A DNA stretch of 64,000 nt. Origin: Erwinia billingiae Eb661 (GTDB taxonomy: Bacteria; Pseudomonadota; Gammaproteobacteria; Enterobacterales; Enterobacteriaceae). This document shows, piece by piece, positions 30,988-43,537 of this stretch. Under the pieces are notes generated by a model. It ran no database searches. It worked only from the letters and a program-made list of their open reading frames with translations, and had not been told where the DNA came from. The number at the start of each line of letters is the position of its first letter. Positions within the stretch are counted from its first letter, which is position 1. The position numbers and the translations under genes are program-made. Where the stretch lies: contig NC_014306.1 of assembly GCF_000196615.1 (NCBI RefSeq), positions 1,860,001 to 1,924,000 on the forward strand. Direction: 5' to 3'.

Positions 30988-31545
30988 ATGGAACCCGACC
31001 TTGGACAAACGTTGAAATCACTGCGAACGTCGCGCGAATGGAGCCTGACGATGGCGGCGGAGCAGACTGGCGTCAGTAAAGCCATGCTCGGGCAGATAGA
31101 GCGCGGCGAATCCAGCCCGACAGTGGCCACGCTGTGGAAAATCGCCACCGGCTTTAACGTCCCTTTTTCACTTTTTATCACCGCCACCACGCCGCCATCT
31201 TCAGCAGAGGTGCAACGCAGTGGCTCCATTGCCAGCTGGCAGCAACACAGCGGCAATATGCAGGTCACACCGGTGTTTCCTTTCGATCCGCAGTTGGGAT
31301 TTGATATGTTGGCCGTCGAGCTGGCGGCGGGCGCGTCCAGCGACTCTTCGGCCCATGACCACGGGGTGATTGAACATGTGATCGTGCTCAGCGGCAGGCT
31401 AGCGCTGCAGGTTAACGATCGCTGGCACAGTTTGCAGACCGGGGAAGGGTTACGCTTCCAGGCCGACTGTCCGCACAGCTATCGCAATGAAACCGATCGG
31501 GTGGTTCACTTCCAAAGCCTGATCCACTATCCCAAAACCCACTAA
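30988..31545 (+). CDS. XRE regulator with C-terminal cupin (SutR/YdcN-like)
   Basis: The 185-residue protein has an N-terminal helix-turn-helix (about residues 6-60, AAEQTGVSKAMLGQIERGE) and a C-terminal cupin barrel (about residues 105-180, with HDHGVIEHVIVLSG). It resembles E. coli SutR (YdcN), a regulator linked to sulfur use, and keeps the same ydcO neighbour. ATG at 30988 gives better spacing from GGAGGA than the ATG three bases before. Repression of itself and ydcO is likely from the operator pair upstream. Confidence 0.85.
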   Translation: MEPDLGQTLKSLRTSREWSLTMAAEQTGVSKAMLGQIERGESSPTVATLWKIATGFNVPFSLFITATTPPSSAEVQRSGSIASWQQHSGNMQVTPVFPFDPQLGFDMLAVELAAGASSDSSAHDHGVIEHVIVLSGRLALQVNDRWHSLQTGEGLRFQADCPHSYRNETDRVVHFQSLIHYPKTH

Positions 31546-31658
31546 AATACCGTCAGAAGGCAACAACAGCCGGGTAACTTGCTGCAGTAGTGACCTGGAG
31601 CAATATTCTGATGGGTGAGGTTTCACATACTACGCATTCGCATTCAGAGGGACGGCAG

Positions 31659-32888
31659 ATGAATAACTTACTCGATCGCTTCTTAAACTATGTTTCTTAT
31701 GACACGCAATCGAAAGGCGCCGCACGTCAGGTGCCGAGCACCGAAGGACAGTGGCAGCTGGCGCGTGTGCTGCAGGCGGAGCTGACAAGCCTGGGGCTCA
31801 GCGACATTACGCTCAGCGATCACGGCATTGTGATGGCGACGCTCCCCGCGAATGTCGACTGGGACGTGCCGACGATTGGCTTTATTTCGCATATGGACAC
31901 CTCGCCGGACTTCACCGCGAAACACGTTAATCCGCAAATCGTCGAAAATTATCGCGGCGGCGATATTGCCCTCGGCATCGGCGATGAAATTCTGTCGCCC
32001 GTGATGTTCCCGGTATTGCACAGCCTGATTGGCCATACGCTGATCACCACCGACGGTAAAACCCTGTTAGGCGCTGATGACAAAGCCGGCGTTGCCGAAA
32101 TTATGACGGCGCTGGCGCGGCTGAAAGCCGGGAATATTCCGCACGGTAAAATCCGCGTGGCCTTTACGCCAGACGAAGAGATCGGTAAAGGCACCAGCTG
32201 TTTTGATGTAGCGGCCTTTGGCGCGGAATGGGGTTACACCGTGGATGGCGGCGGAATGGGCGAGTTCGAATTTGAGAACTTTAACGCGGCTTCCGCCACG
32301 GTAAAAATTACCGGCAATAACGTTCATCCCGGCACCGCTAAAAACGTGATGGTGAATGCGCTGGATTTGGCGATGCGCTTCCATGCGGCGATGCCGGAAA
32401 AAGAAGTGCCGGAACACACGTCGGGCTATGAAGGTTTTTACCATCTGCACAACATCAAGGGCAGCGTGGATAAAGCCGAGCTGCACTACATCATCCGTGA
32501 TTTTGATTTTGAAAGCTTCACCGCACGTAAGCAGTTGATAAGGGATCTTGCGGCAACGCAAAGCAAAAATCTGCAGGCGGGTTGCTGCATAGACGTTCAA
32601 ATTGATGATAGCTACTTCAATATGCGCGAGAAGGTTGAGGCCCATCCACATATTGTCGAACTGGCGCTGCAGGCGATGCGCGAGTGCGATATCGAACCGG
32701 ACGTGAAGCCGATCCGCGGCGGCACCGATGGCGCGGCGTTATCCTTTATGGGATTACCGTGCCCGAACCTGTTTACCGGCGGCTATAACTATCACGGCAA
32801 GCACGAGTTTGCCTCGCTGGATAATATGGAAAAAGCGGTGACGGTCATTATGCGCATCGCGGCGCTAACGGCAGAAAAAGCGAAATAA
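31659..32888 (+). CDS. pepT: Peptidase T (tripeptide aminopeptidase)
   Basis: PepT removes N-terminal residues from tripeptides in the cytoplasm. The 409-residue M20 enzyme has the metal-binding His and Asp in [11 protein letters not shown], the bridging Asp in LGADDKAG, the catalytic Glu in TPDEEIGKG, and later ligands in [11 protein letters not shown] and YNYHGKHEF. It starts [15 protein letters not shown], matching E. coli PepT, so the ATG at 31659 is used although the frame extends upstream. A terminator follows. Confidence 0.95.
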   Translation: MNNLLDRFLNYVSYDTQSKGAARQVPSTEGQWQLARVLQAELTSLGLSDITLSDHGIVMATLPANVDWDVPTIGFISHMDTSPDFTAKHVNPQIVENYRGGDIALGIGDEILSPVMFPVLHSLIGHTLITTDGKTLLGADDKAGVAEIMTALARLKAGNIPHGKIRVAFTPDEEIGKGTSCFDVAAFGAEWGYTVDGGGMGEFEFENFNAASATVKITGNNVHPGTAKNVMVNALDLAMRFHAAMPEKEVPEHTSGYEGFYHLHNIKGSVDKAELHYIIRDFDFESFTARKQLIRDLAATQSKNLQAGCCIDVQIDDSYFNMREKVEAHPHIVELALQAMRECDIEPDVKPIRGGTDGAALSFMGLPCPNLFTGGYNYHGKHEFASLDNMEKAVTVIMRIAALTAEKAK

Positions 32889-32892
32889 AAAT

Positions 32893-32924
32893 AAAAAAGG
32901 CCGATGCAGATCGGCCTTTTTTTA
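32893..32924 (+). terminator. Intrinsic terminator after pepT
   Basis: A 9-bp stem AAGGCCGAT/ATCGGCCTT with a GCAG loop sits inside flanking A and T runs and ends in seven T. Confidence 0.9.
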
Positions 32925-32998
32925 TAGCAAAATATTGTTCAGTCTTACAGCCTTAAAAAGGAAATTGCAGACAGTGGCGACAAGGAGTTGATTGTGCG

Positions 32999-33574
32999 AT
33001 GAAATGGCTAATTATACTTATATTCACATTACTCACTGGTTCCTGCTCATCATCTGGCGTAAAAAAAGCAGAAGAAACGTTATTTAATAAGGTCATGATG
33101 GCATCACAAAAAGAGGATATCCAAAGCTTATCAGATGCTGATTATGATCAGATATCCCACTACATTTCCGCAGGTGACGCACGCTGGGTAGATCTTTATC
33201 CAAAACTGAGGAAGTCGCCATTTCTGGGTATTACCTCTTTGCAAGAGGGTTTGAATATATCTATGGCCTATGCTTTACCTGAAAACCCATCGGAGGTTTT
33301 GAAGTTCGTTGATGAGTTAAATATAGGTGCTATATGCGGTGCGCCATTCATTGAACCCACGCAGGATGAAATGGATAAATACTTTTCTAAAACCAACGCC
33401 GCACTTAACAGATTATCTTCAGAAGCGTATTGGAAAAAAAGATGTTTATTAGAATTAAACAAAAGCAGGCGCAATAACTCATCTACCGTGAGGTGCAGAC
33501 TTCAATCGCCATTCCTTTCAGGGAAAATGCCTGACGCTGATGTGTTATTACGCAAAAAAATTCCGTCTGCTTAA
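32999..33574 (+). CDS. Orphan lipoprotein, AT-rich, unknown function
   Basis: I do not recognise this 191-residue protein. It starts with a lipoprotein signal (LLTGSCSSS, Cys at about residue 16), then a mostly helical, charged body containing GDARWVDLYPKLRKSPFLG and FIEPTQDEMDKYF. Its codons are much richer in A and T than all neighbours, and it sits alone between pepT and roxA, which are close neighbours of shared synteny in relatives. Horizontal gain is likely. AAGGAG lies 12 bases before the ATG, a long spacing. Confidence 0.75.
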   Translation: MKWLIILIFTLLTGSCSSSGVKKAEETLFNKVMMASQKEDIQSLSDADYDQISHYISAGDARWVDLYPKLRKSPFLGITSLQEGLNISMAYALPENPSEVLKFVDELNIGAICGAPFIEPTQDEMDKYFSKTNAALNRLSSEAYWKKRCLLELNKSRRNNSSTVRCRLQSPFLSGKMPDADVLLRKKIPSA

Positions 33575-33639
33575 TGAACTGCACCTTACTCAGTTGGCTA
33601 TGCAACTTTTAGGGTGCAGATCATATTCAGGGCTGTCTA

Positions 33640-34767
33640 CTATTCTTCGTCGCTGAAATACCAGTAACCGCTGTTGACCAGCGCCGCCAGCTGGGCGAGG
33701 AACGACGGATCGTCCAGCGCTTCGGCCAGGTCCTCTGCGCCAAGCTGATGCAGGTTAGCAATGGCGGTCAGGGCTGCATGATGAGGAGATTCCATCTGCT
33801 CGCCGTTCACAAACACCGCAGAGCCGATGGTCAGCACGCGCAGACCGCCAAGGCGGGATAACTTATCACCCTGTTGCAGCGCATCGTAAATCTCATCTGG
33901 CTGATACGGCGGTTCTGGCGGTGCCACATCCAGCTCATGGCGCGATTGCGAAATAAACTCACCGAACCACTGGTTGAATTGCTCCGGCTGGTTGATCACG
34001 TCGATCATCATCGCGCGGATGCCTTCCAGTTCTTCGGGCAGGATCTCAGCTTTGTGTTCACGTGCCGGCACATCCGGATCGCTGAAGCGGTGGCTGCCCA
34101 ACTCACGGGCGATAGCATAGTCAGCGAAGCCGCTGATCAGTTCACGTCCGCTCGGCGCACGGAAGCCAACAGAGTAGTTGATGGCGTTTTCCAGCGAGTA
34201 GCCTTCATGCGGGAATCCTGGCGGAATATACAGAATGTCGCCGGGCTCCATTTCTTCATCAATGATCGCGTCGAACGGCTCAACCTGCAGCAGGTCAGGG
34301 TGCGGGCAATGCTGTTTTAACGGCACCTTATCGCCCACGCGCCAGCGACGGCGGCCGGTGCCCTGAATAATAAACACGTCGTACTGATCGAAGTGGGGAC
34401 CCACACCGCCGCCAGGGACCGAGAAGGAGATCATCAGATCGTCGGTACGCCAGTCAGGCAGGAAACTGAACGGGCGCATCAGCGCGGCTGAAGGCTCGTG
34501 CCAGTGATCCACCGCCTGCACCAGCAACGACCAGTTGTTCTCACCAAGGTGATCAAAACTCTCAAACGGGCCGTGGCTGACCTGCCATTTTCCGTCCTGA
34601 TGGCTGACCAGACGGCTGTCGACTTCGTTTTCCATCGCCAGCCCGGCCAGTTCGTCCGGGGAGATTGGGTCAACGAAATTTTTAAAGCCACGCTTAAGCA
34701 CTACCGGACGTTTCTGCCAGTAACGCTGAATAAAATCTGCGCAGTTGAGATCGAGTTGATAATCCAT
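33640..34767 (-). CDS. roxA: Ribosomal protein uL16 arginine hydroxylase (RoxA/YcfD)
   Basis: RoxA is a cupin-fold 2-oxoglutarate/Fe(II) oxygenase that hydroxylates an arginine of ribosomal protein uL16. The 375-residue protein has the metal ligands His125 and Asp127 (GPHFDQYD) and His187 (GFPHEGY). The C-terminal dimerisation and winged-helix parts are intact. It is downstream of phoQ with a gap of about 100 bases, as in E. coli. Confidence 0.94.
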   Translation of the reverse strand: MDYQLDLNCADFIQRYWQKRPVVLKRGFKNFVDPISPDELAGLAMENEVDSRLVSHQDGKWQVSHGPFESFDHLGENNWSLLVQAVDHWHEPSAALMRPFSFLPDWRTDDLMISFSVPGGGVGPHFDQYDVFIIQGTGRRRWRVGDKVPLKQHCPHPDLLQVEPFDAIIDEEMEPGDILYIPPGFPHEGYSLENAINYSVGFRAPSGRELISGFADYAIARELGSHRFSDPDVPAREHKAEILPEELEGIRAMMIDVINQPEQFNQWFGEFISQSRHELDVAPPEPPYQPDEIYDALQQGDKLSRLGGLRVLTIGSAVFVNGEQMESPHHAALTAIANLHQLGAEDLAEALDDPSFLAQLAALVNSGYWYFSDEE

Positions 34768-34870
34768 GAAGGGAGTTCCTGAAACGCTGAATTTAATCGA
34801 TTATAACAGTGCCGGGCGGGGTCGGGGTAACCCATTTGCTCGGCACTGCTCAGGGAAGCGGCGGTCGTCA

Positions 34871-36331
34871 CTATTCGTCGGTGTGTAAGACTTCCTGACG
34901 CCGGAATATCACTTCCATGCGCGCGCCACCCAACTCGCTGGTGGAGGCGACAATGTCACCGGCATACTGCTCAAGAATATCTCTCGCTACCGCTAAACCC
35001 AGACCCTGGCCTGGACGCAGGGTGTCGGCTCGCTGTCCGCGGATAAAGATCATGTCCCGTTTGCTTTCAGGGATGCCTGGACCGTCATCCTCAACGATAA
35101 GATGCAGCTCTTCGTCGGTCTGACGCACGCTGATTTCGACAAATTCCAGGCAATATTTGCAGGCGTTATCCAGCACGTTGCCCATCACTTCCATCAAATC
35201 GTTATGTTCGCCAACAAAGGTCAGTTCAGGGGAGATATCCAAGGTAAGCACTACGCCTTTACGCTGATAAACCTTATTCAGCGCCGAGCACAGGCTGTCC
35301 AGCAGCGCCGGAACCGAATGCAGTTCGCGCTTCAGCACGTTGTGATCGGCCTGCATACTGGCGCGGTGCAGGTAATAACCAATCTGTTGTGAAATACGAC
35401 TGATCTGCTCAAGCATAATCGGCTCGGCCTGCTCAATCGACAGATTCTGACCGCCACGCAGCGAGCGCAGGGTGGTTTGCAGCACCGCCAACGGGGTTTT
35501 CAGACTGTGGGTTAAATCACTGAGCGTGGTGCGATAGCGGGTGTAACGCTGACGCTCGTTATCCAACAGCAGGTTGAGGTTGCGCACCAGGCTTTTCAAT
35601 TCCTGAGGCGGGCGGGGATCCAGCGTGTCGCGCGTGCCACCTTCCAGCTCGCGAACCTGCGCCGCCAGCGTGCCGATCGGGCGCAGACTCCAGTGCGCGG
35701 CCAGCCATAACAGGGGGATCACCAGCAGCAGGTTCACCAACAGCACATAACTGAACCATGACCAGACCACGTCTGAATGCTGCAACTCCTGCGGAATGGT
35801 ATCGACCACCACAATGGTCAGCGCAGGCAGGTTCGGCGTCGCATCATAACGGTTAACCGCCACCGAGTGGGTGAAGGTGTCGTTATTATCATCGTCGTAA
35901 GCGGTCAGTTTATTCTGCGCTTCGGTATTATTTCCCAACGCTTCCCGACTGGTGCTGTTGTCGGTATCGATCTCGTAGAAATCCGAACTTTTCAGCCATT
36001 CGCGCTTAATCTTATTGCGGATTTCCGGCACGTCGCGCAGTTGCCACAGCAGCTTGCCTTTCTCGTTATAGATATACACCAGCGTCGGGAAATTCAACGA
36101 AACCCGCTCTGGCTGGGCGATGGTTAATTTACCGTCCTGCCACTGCGCAAGGGTGAAGAACAGGTTACTTTCACCGCGCATCACCCGGTAAGTGTTCTTA
36201 TCGAAGCTCATTACGTAGCCGACCACCGCCACCATCCCGTAGGAAAGTGACAGGATCAGCACCACGGCAGCAGTAGCCACCAGGAAGCGGGCGCGGAGCG
36301 AGAAGGGCGTTTTTGGGCGGAAATCTGGCAT
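34871..36331 (-). CDS. phoQ: Sensor histidine kinase PhoQ
   Basis: PhoQ senses low magnesium, acidity and cationic peptides at the inner membrane and phosphorylates PhoP. The 486-residue protein has two membrane helices (about residues 16-40 and 193-212), a periplasmic PAS-like sensor between, a HAMP linker, the phospho-acceptor His275 in LTHSLKTPL, and an ATP-binding domain ([18 protein letters not shown]). The acidic patch that docks to the membrane through magnesium is present but modified (YDDDNND, about 145-151). Start is 4 bases after the phoP stop. Confidence 0.96.
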   Translation of the reverse strand: MPDFRPKTPFSLRARFLVATAAVVLILSLSYGMVAVVGYVMSFDKNTYRVMRGESNLFFTLAQWQDGKLTIAQPERVSLNFPTLVYIYNEKGKLLWQLRDVPEIRNKIKREWLKSSDFYEIDTDNSTSREALGNNTEAQNKLTAYDDDNNDTFTHSVAVNRYDATPNLPALTIVVVDTIPQELQHSDVVWSWFSYVLLVNLLLVIPLLWLAAHWSLRPIGTLAAQVRELEGGTRDTLDPRPPQELKSLVRNLNLLLDNERQRYTRYRTTLSDLTHSLKTPLAVLQTTLRSLRGGQNLSIEQAEPIMLEQISRISQQIGYYLHRASMQADHNVLKRELHSVPALLDSLCSALNKVYQRKGVVLTLDISPELTFVGEHNDLMEVMGNVLDNACKYCLEFVEISVRQTDEELHLIVEDDGPGIPESKRDMIFIRGQRADTLRPGQGLGLAVARDILEQYAGDIVASTSELGGARMEVIFRRQEVLHTDE

Positions 36332-36335
36332 CTGT

Positions 36336-37004
36336 TTACAAATCGAACCTGTAGCCCTGACCGCGCACGGTGGTGATCACATCCAGCGGATGTTCAGCCT
36401 GCATTTTCTTGCGCAGACGGCCCATCAGGACATCGATGGTATGGCTTTCACGCAGTTCAGCATCCGGATAGAGCTGCAGCATCAGCGAATCTTTGCTGAC
36501 CACTTTGCCTGCATTGCGGATCAGCGTTTCGATGATGGTGTATTCAAACGCGGTCAGCTTAATTTGGGTGTCGTTAATGGTCAGCTCACGGCGTGAGAGG
36601 TCGACCTGGAAAGGCGCTAACGAAATAATTTGTGAGGCCAGACCGCTGTTACGGCGCATCAGCGCCTGCATGCGGGCAACCACTTCTTCAATATGGAAAG
36701 GTTTGGTGACGTAATCATCGGCACCGGCTTCCAGCGCTTCTACCTTTGCCTGCCAGCCTTCACGCGCGGTCAGCACCAGAATCGGTTGCTTAACATCTTC
36801 GCTGCGCCAGCGGCGGATCAGCGCCATGCCATCTTCATCGGGCAGGCCTAAGTCAACCAGAGTGATATCAGGCGTGTGTTCGTTGAGGAAATAGTCGGCT
36901 TCTTTCGCATCTTCAGCGGCATCAACCTGATGGCCCATATCCCGCAACTGTACGGCGAGATGGTGACGAAGCAGTTGATTATCTTCCACAACCAGTACGC
37001 GCAT
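36336..37004 (-). CDS. phoP: Response regulator PhoP
   Basis: PhoP is the DNA-binding partner of PhoQ. The 222-residue protein has an OmpR-type receiver with phospho-acceptor Asp51 ([13 protein letters not shown]) and a C-terminal winged helix ending RGQGYRFDL. In relatives it activates its own operon. Upstream I can see TGTTTA (reverse strand, 37088-37083) as a possible half of a PhoP box, but the second half is poor, so autoregulation is not proved by sequence. Confidence 0.96.
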   Translation of the reverse strand: MRVLVVEDNQLLRHHLAVQLRDMGHQVDAAEDAKEADYFLNEHTPDITLVDLGLPDEDGMALIRRWRSEDVKQPILVLTAREGWQAKVEALEAGADDYVTKPFHIEEVVARMQALMRRNSGLASQIISLAPFQVDLSRRELTINDTQIKLTAFEYTIIETLIRNAGKVVSKDSLMLQLYPDAELRESHTIDVLMGRLRKKMQAEHPLDVITTVRGQGYRFDL

Positions 37005-37097
37005 AATTTATCCTTTCTGTCTGACAGTGTTACGGCCCCAGAGCCTTGTTATAAGTCTTTGCAGAGTATAGGTGAAAGCAGATAAACAGCAGGTTAA

Positions 37098-37123
37098 CGC
37101 GGGCCGACTAGCGCCGGCCCGCG
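37098..37123 (-). terminator. Hairpin downstream of purB
   Basis: A perfect 9-bp GC stem CGCGGGCCG/CGGCCCGCG with an 8-base loop begins nine bases after the purB stop. There is no U tract, so it may only stabilise the transcript end or act weakly between purB and phoP. Confidence 0.45.
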
Positions 37124-37131
37124 AGGCAGTA

Positions 37132-39175
<2,044 letters not shown>

Positions 39176-39248
39176 GGTAACTCCTGTAAATCCCCTTGTT
39201 CAGGGGTTACGCCAGTATGCTGATATCATTCTCAGGGGCAGCGTGCGC

Positions 39249-40352
39249 TTAAAGCAGCGGCATGCGTGCTTCGATAATCCCACCACCCAGGCAGATTTCA
39301 TCAAGGTAAAACACCGCAGACTGGCCCGGTGTGACAGCGGCAACCGGCTCGTCGAAGCGGACTTCAATCCGATCTTCGCCTAATGGCGTCACGGTGCAAG
39401 GAATATCGGCCTGGCGGTAACGGGTTTTGACCGTGCAACGCAACGGCGCCGTGAGGATTTCACGGTCCACCCAGTGCAGCTGTTGTGCCACCAGGCCAAC
39501 AGACATCAGGCGCGGATGTTCATGGCCCTGTGCCACCACCAGGATGTTATTGGCGACATCTTTATCGACCACGTACCAGGGTTCTTCGCTGCCGGCTTTG
39601 GTGCCGCCAATACCCAAACCTTTACGCTGACCCAACGTATGGTACATCAGGCCCTGATGTTCACCGACCACTTCTCCTTCGGCATTTAAAATCGGACCTG
39701 GCTGAGCCGGTAAGTAGCGGCCCAGGAAGTCACGGAATTTGCGCTCGCCGATAAAGCAGATGCCGGTCGAATCTTTCTTCTTAGCGGTGATCAGCTCAAG
39801 CTCTTCGGCAATGCGGCGCACGTCCGGTTTCGCCAGTTCGCCAACCGGGAACAGGCTCTGCGCGATCTGCTCGTGGCCAAGGGTGTAGAGGAAGTAGCTC
39901 TGGTCTTTATTATCGTCCAGCCCGCGTAGCAGGCGGCTTTTGCCATCAACATCCTGGCGACGAACATAGTGACCGGTGGCGATAAAGTCGGCGCCCAAAT
40001 CTTCGGCGGCAAACTCGAGGAAGGCTTTGAATTTGATCTCTTTGTTGCAGAGAATATCCGGGTTAGGCGTGCGTCCGGCTTTGTACTCTTCCAGGAAGTG
40101 CTCAAAGACGTTATCCCAGTACTCGGCAGCAAAGTTTACCGTATGCAGGTAGATACCTAATTTGTCGCAGACCGCCTGCGCATCGGCCAAATCTTCCGCG
40201 GCGGTACAGTATTCCTCACCGTCGTCCTCTTCCCAGTTTTTCATAAACAGGCCTTCAACCTGATAGCCCTGCTGTTGCAGTAACCAGGCGGAAACCGAGG
40301 AGTCAACACCGCCGGACATACCGACGATCACTTTTTTCTGGCTTAGAGACAT
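39249..40352 (-). CDS. mnmA: tRNA-specific 2-thiouridylase MnmA
   Basis: MnmA adds sulfur to U34 of glutamate, lysine and glutamine tRNAs. The 367-residue protein has the PP-loop GMSGGVDSS near residue 11, the catalytic Cys pair in [12 protein letters not shown] and [16 protein letters not shown], and the C-terminal beta-barrel. All landmark motifs of the E. coli enzyme are present. Confidence 0.96.
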   Translation of the reverse strand: MSLSQKKVIVGMSGGVDSSVSAWLLQQQGYQVEGLFMKNWEEDDGEEYCTAAEDLADAQAVCDKLGIYLHTVNFAAEYWDNVFEHFLEEYKAGRTPNPDILCNKEIKFKAFLEFAAEDLGADFIATGHYVRRQDVDGKSRLLRGLDDNKDQSYFLYTLGHEQIAQSLFPVGELAKPDVRRIAEELELITAKKKDSTGICFIGERKFRDFLGRYLPAQPGPILNAEGEVVGEHQGLMYHTLGQRKGLGIGGTKAGSEEPWYVVDKDVANNILVVAQGHEHPRLMSVGLVAQQLHWVDREILTAPLRCTVKTRYRQADIPCTVTPLGEDRIEVRFDEPVAAVTPGQSAVFYLDEICLGGGIIEARMPLL

Positions 40353-40409
40353 GAGAAATACCCGACTTTAGTGGCAGTTAAAGGCTGCCCTGTAAAATTG
40401 CGGCATATT

Positions 40410-40886
40410 CTACCACGCGTCTGCCGCGGGCGCATCCTCGCTAAATGGCCACTGAAACGCGCTTAGCACCTCCAGTGGATAGCGCGGCCCTTGCTGATAA
40501 ATCCGGATACTTTCCGCAACCAGCGGAGAACGGAGCTTTTTCGCGTTGAGGATCTCGTCCGGTGGCAGCCACCAGCAGCGATCGATATCGCGATCCTGCG
40601 GGTAAGTCGGCAGCACGTTCGGTAAATCCAGCGCGAACAGAAAGCGTAAAAACGGCGTATTATCCGGCGCGATCCATTGATGCAGGCGCAAAAACGCCTG
40701 CGGAACGCCTTCCAGCCCCGTCTCTTCATACAGCTCGCGCACCGCGGCCTGCAGCAGGGTTTCATTAGCTTCCAGATGACCGGCAGGCTGATTCCAGGTC
40801 GCGCGTCCTCTTACCATCTCTTCCACCACTAAAAATTGCCCTTCGGCTTGCACAACGGTGGCCACGGTGACGTGGGGTTTGAACAT
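40410..40886 (-). CDS. nudJ: Nudix phosphatase NudJ
   Basis: NudJ hydrolyses HMP pyrophosphate and nucleoside di- and triphosphates. The 158-residue protein has a complete Nudix box, from GHLEANE to [11 protein letters not shown] (about residues 37-60). It sits between rluE and mnmA, as ymfB/nudJ does in E. coli. Confidence 0.9.
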   Translation of the reverse strand: MFKPHVTVATVVQAEGQFLVVEEMVRGRATWNQPAGHLEANETLLQAAVRELYEETGLEGVPQAFLRLHQWIAPDNTPFLRFLFALDLPNVLPTYPQDRDIDRCWWLPPDEILNAKKLRSPLVAESIRIYQQGPRYPLEVLSAFQWPFSEDAPAADAW

Positions 40887-40919
40887 GGCTGACTCCTTGC
40901 TGGTAATGGCTTAAGTGGC

Positions 40920-41552
40920 TCAAAGAGGAAATTCGGCGGTGACGTCTCGCCATTCGCCCGGCGGTAAATCCTGCAGCATCTGCGTGCCCATCGCAAAACG
41001 AATTAAGCGCAGGGTAGGGAAGCCAATCTGCGCGGTCATCCTTCTGACCTGGCGATTACGCCCTTCGTATAAGGTGATCTTTAACCAGCTGGTGGGAATG
41101 GCTTTTCGCTCGCGGATCGGTGGATTACGCGGCCATAACCACTCCGGTTCGGCCACTAACTCTGCGCCGGCGGGCAGGGTCGGGCCATCTTTCAGATTAA
41201 CGCCATCCCGCAGCGCCTGAATATGGCTGATATCGGGGATGCCTTCCACCTGAACATAGTAAATTTTCCCGGTGCGTTTTCCGGGCTGAGTCAGCGTGGC
41301 CTGCAGCGCGCCGTCGTTGGTCAGCACCATCAGCCCTTCGCTGTCGCGGTCCAGGCGTCCTGCGGCGTAAACACCGGCCACCGGGATGAAATCCTTCAAC
41401 GTACTTCGTCCCGCTTCATCGCTGAACTGGGGCAGCACATCAAAAGGTTTGTTAAAAATAATGACACGGCGTGGACCTTTATCGACCTGACGGGCGCTAG
41501 AGGACGGGCTGAATCGTTTAACGCGGTGATTCTTAACGGAAGATTTTCGCAT
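40920..41552 (-). CDS. rluE: 23S rRNA pseudouridine(2457) synthase RluE
   Basis: RluE makes pseudouridine 2457 in 23S rRNA. The 210-residue protein has the RsuA/RluB-type catalytic motif [18 protein letters not shown] with the catalytic Asp, and a basic N-terminal tail (residues 1-28). The S4-like domain is absent, as in E. coli RluE. It is the first gene of the reverse-strand run that ends at roxA, divergent from icd. Confidence 0.93.
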   Translation of the reverse strand: MRKSSVKNHRVKRFSPSSSARQVDKGPRRVIIFNKPFDVLPQFSDEAGRSTLKDFIPVAGVYAAGRLDRDSEGLMVLTNDGALQATLTQPGKRTGKIYYVQVEGIPDISHIQALRDGVNLKDGPTLPAGAELVAEPEWLWPRNPPIRERKAIPTSWLKITLYEGRNRQVRRMTAQIGFPTLRLIRFAMGTQMLQDLPPGEWRDVTAEFPL

Positions 41553-41684
41553 ATGCTTTGCACTTTAAAACCATGAGCGCATTATACCGCAATCCGGAGA
41601 TGATTGGCGCGACGTGAATATTCAAGTAGTATTGACGCGCATCTTACAAATCATTAACAAAAAAAGCGCTCGAAGGAGAGGTTA

Positions 41685-42935
41685 ATGGAAAGCAAAGTAG
41701 TTGTTCCGGCGGAAGGTCAGAAAATCACCCTGGCGAATGGAAAACTGAACGTACCTAACAACCCTATCATCCCTTTCATTGAAGGTGACGGTATCGGTGT
41801 GGACGTTTCTCCAGTGATGATCAAAGTTGTCGATGCCGCTGTGCAGAAAGCTTATAACGGTGAGCGTAAAATTTCCTGGATGGAAATTTACACCGGTGAA
41901 AAATCGGTAGAGCTCTACGGCCCGGACGTTTGGTTGCCAGAAGAGACGCTGGACCTGATCAAAGAGTACCGCGTGGCGATCAAAGGCCCACTGACCACCC
42001 CAGTCGGCGGCGGTATTCGTTCCCTGAACGTGGCTCTGCGCCAGCAGCTTGATCTCTACATCTGCCTGCGTCCGGTGCGTTATTACACCGGCACACCAAG
42101 TCCGGTTAAGCGTCCAGAAGAGACCGATATGGTCATCTTCCGTGAGAACTCCGAAGATATCTATGCGGGTATCGAGTGGAAAGCCGGTTCTGCAGAAGCG
42201 GATAAAGTGATCAAGTTCCTGCGTGATGAAATGGGCGTGAAGAAAATTCGCTTCCCAGAGCAGTGCGGTATCGGCGTTAAGCCGTGTTCAGAAGAAGGCA
42301 CCAAACGCCTTGTTCGCGCTGCCATCGAATACGCAATCACCAACGATCGTGACTCGCTGACGCTGGTTCACAAAGGCAACATCATGAAGTTCACCGAAGG
42401 TGCCTTCAAGGATTGGGGCTATCAGCTGGTGAAGGAAGAGTTTGGCGGTGAGCTGATCGACGGCGGCCCGTGGATGAAGATCAAGAATCCGAACACTGGC
42501 AAAGAGATCGTTGTAAAAGACGTGATCGCCGATGCGTTCCTGCAGCAGATCCTGCTGCGTCCGGCTGAGTATGACGTTATTGCCTGTATGAACCTGAACG
42601 GTGACTACATCTCCGACGCCCTGGCGGCGCAGGTTGGCGGTATCGGTATTGCGCCTGGTGCAAACATCGGTGACGAGTGTGCACTGTTCGAAGCGACCCA
42701 CGGCACCGCACCTAAGTACGCTGGTCAGGATAAAGTGAACCCAGGTTCAGTGATCCTGTCCGCAGAAATGATGCTGCGTCATATGGAATGGTTCGAAGCC
42801 GCAGACCTGATCGTTAAAGGCATGGAAGGCGCAATCGCTGCCAAAACCGTGACCTATGACTTTGAGCGTCTGATGGATGGCGCTAAGCTGCTGAAATCTT
42901 CAGAGTTTGGCGACGCAATGATCAAACACATGTAA
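41685..42935 (+). CDS. icd: NADP-dependent isocitrate dehydrogenase
   Basis: Icd converts isocitrate to 2-oxoglutarate in the citric acid cycle. The 416-residue protein has the regulatory serine Ser113 ([11 protein letters not shown]), the site of AceK phosphorylation in E. coli, and the signature [29 protein letters not shown] precedes the start. Phages such as e14 and phage 21 integrate in icd of E. coli, but here the 3' end is uninterrupted. Confidence 0.98.
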   Translation: MESKVVVPAEGQKITLANGKLNVPNNPIIPFIEGDGIGVDVSPVMIKVVDAAVQKAYNGERKISWMEIYTGEKSVELYGPDVWLPEETLDLIKEYRVAIKGPLTTPVGGGIRSLNVALRQQLDLYICLRPVRYYTGTPSPVKRPEETDMVIFRENSEDIYAGIEWKAGSAEADKVIKFLRDEMGVKKIRFPEQCGIGVKPCSEEGTKRLVRAAIEYAITNDRDSLTLVHKGNIMKFTEGAFKDWGYQLVKEEFGGELIDGGPWMKIKNPNTGKEIVVKDVIADAFLQQILLRPAEYDVIACMNLNGDYISDALAAQVGGIGIAPGANIGDECALFEATHGTAPKYAGQDKVNPGSVILSAEMMLRHMEWFEAADLIVKGMEGAIAAKTVTYDFERLMDGAKLLKSSEFGDAMIKHM

Positions 42936-42954
42936 GTGTGTTTGCTGCGATAAG

Positions 42955-42979
42955 AGGAGCCTTAGGGCTCCTTTTTTTT
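42955..42979 (+). terminator. Intrinsic terminator after icd
   Basis: A 7-bp stem AGGAGCC/GGCTCCT with a TTAG loop is followed by eight T. Confidence 0.9.
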
Positions 42980-43066
42980 CGTCCACAGAAAGGAGCGGGG
43001 TAAATCCTCCCAGCGTCGCCACAAAGGGTTCATTAAGGTCAAACTGACGATATTTCCCTAAAGGCA

Positions 43067-43537
43067 TCATATGTTGATCACCATATCAATGCAGGGCAGA
43101 GCGCCCGCGCTGGCCGAGTGATAGACGGTTTCTTTAACTAATGTGAATCCCTGTTTTTGATAGAAGCTCAGGGCGTTTGGTGTGGAAGAGAGCGTCAATT
43201 TCCTGATGCCACGCTTTATGGCCTCCTGCTTTAAGGCGGTGACGATCGCCGCTGCATAACCTTTTCCCCAATACGCCGGCAGGGTGAAGATGGCTTCGAT
43301 GCTGTTTTCTGCCAGGTCCAAAAAGCCGGTCGCCACGGGGAAGCTCTTCGAAGGATCATCGATGACAAAGAAGGGGTTGTTGAGCACCGCCTGACGATAT
43401 CCTTCTGGCATCTGTTCTGGTGTCCAGGCCCGCAATGCTTCGGCAGAATAGACACCCTTACATCCTGCGCGCAGTGCCTGATTACGTATATTCCACAACT
43501 GTTCAACCTCTTCAACAGCAGCGAGTCTGACGGCCAT
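43067..43537 (-). CDS. GNAT-family N-acetyltransferase
   Basis: The 156-residue protein has the GNAT fold: the acetyl-CoA loop is in AYWGKGYAAAIVTAL (about residues 88-102), followed by LSSTPNALSFYQKQGF, the usual last motif. The substrate is unknown. Its start shares one base with the stop of the upstream kinase gene (TAATG), so the two are translationally coupled. Confidence 0.85.
   Translation of the reverse strand: MAVRLAAVEEVEQLWNIRNQALRAGCKGVYSAEALRAWTPEQMPEGYRQAVLNNPFFVIDDPSKSFPVATGFLDLAENSIEAIFTLPAYWGKGYAAAIVTALKQEAIKRGIRKLTLSSTPNALSFYQKQGFTLVKETVYHSASAGALPCIDMVINI

Noticed and set aside
37072..37088. PhoP box for autoregulation of phoPQ
   Set aside because: One half (TGTTTA) is good but the second is poor and the distance to any -10 is unusual, so it is not listed as a feature.
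42900..42990. Phage attachment site in the 3' end of icd
   Set aside because: icd is intact and followed directly by its terminator; I found no duplicated icd end near the phage island, which lies about 2.4 kb away.
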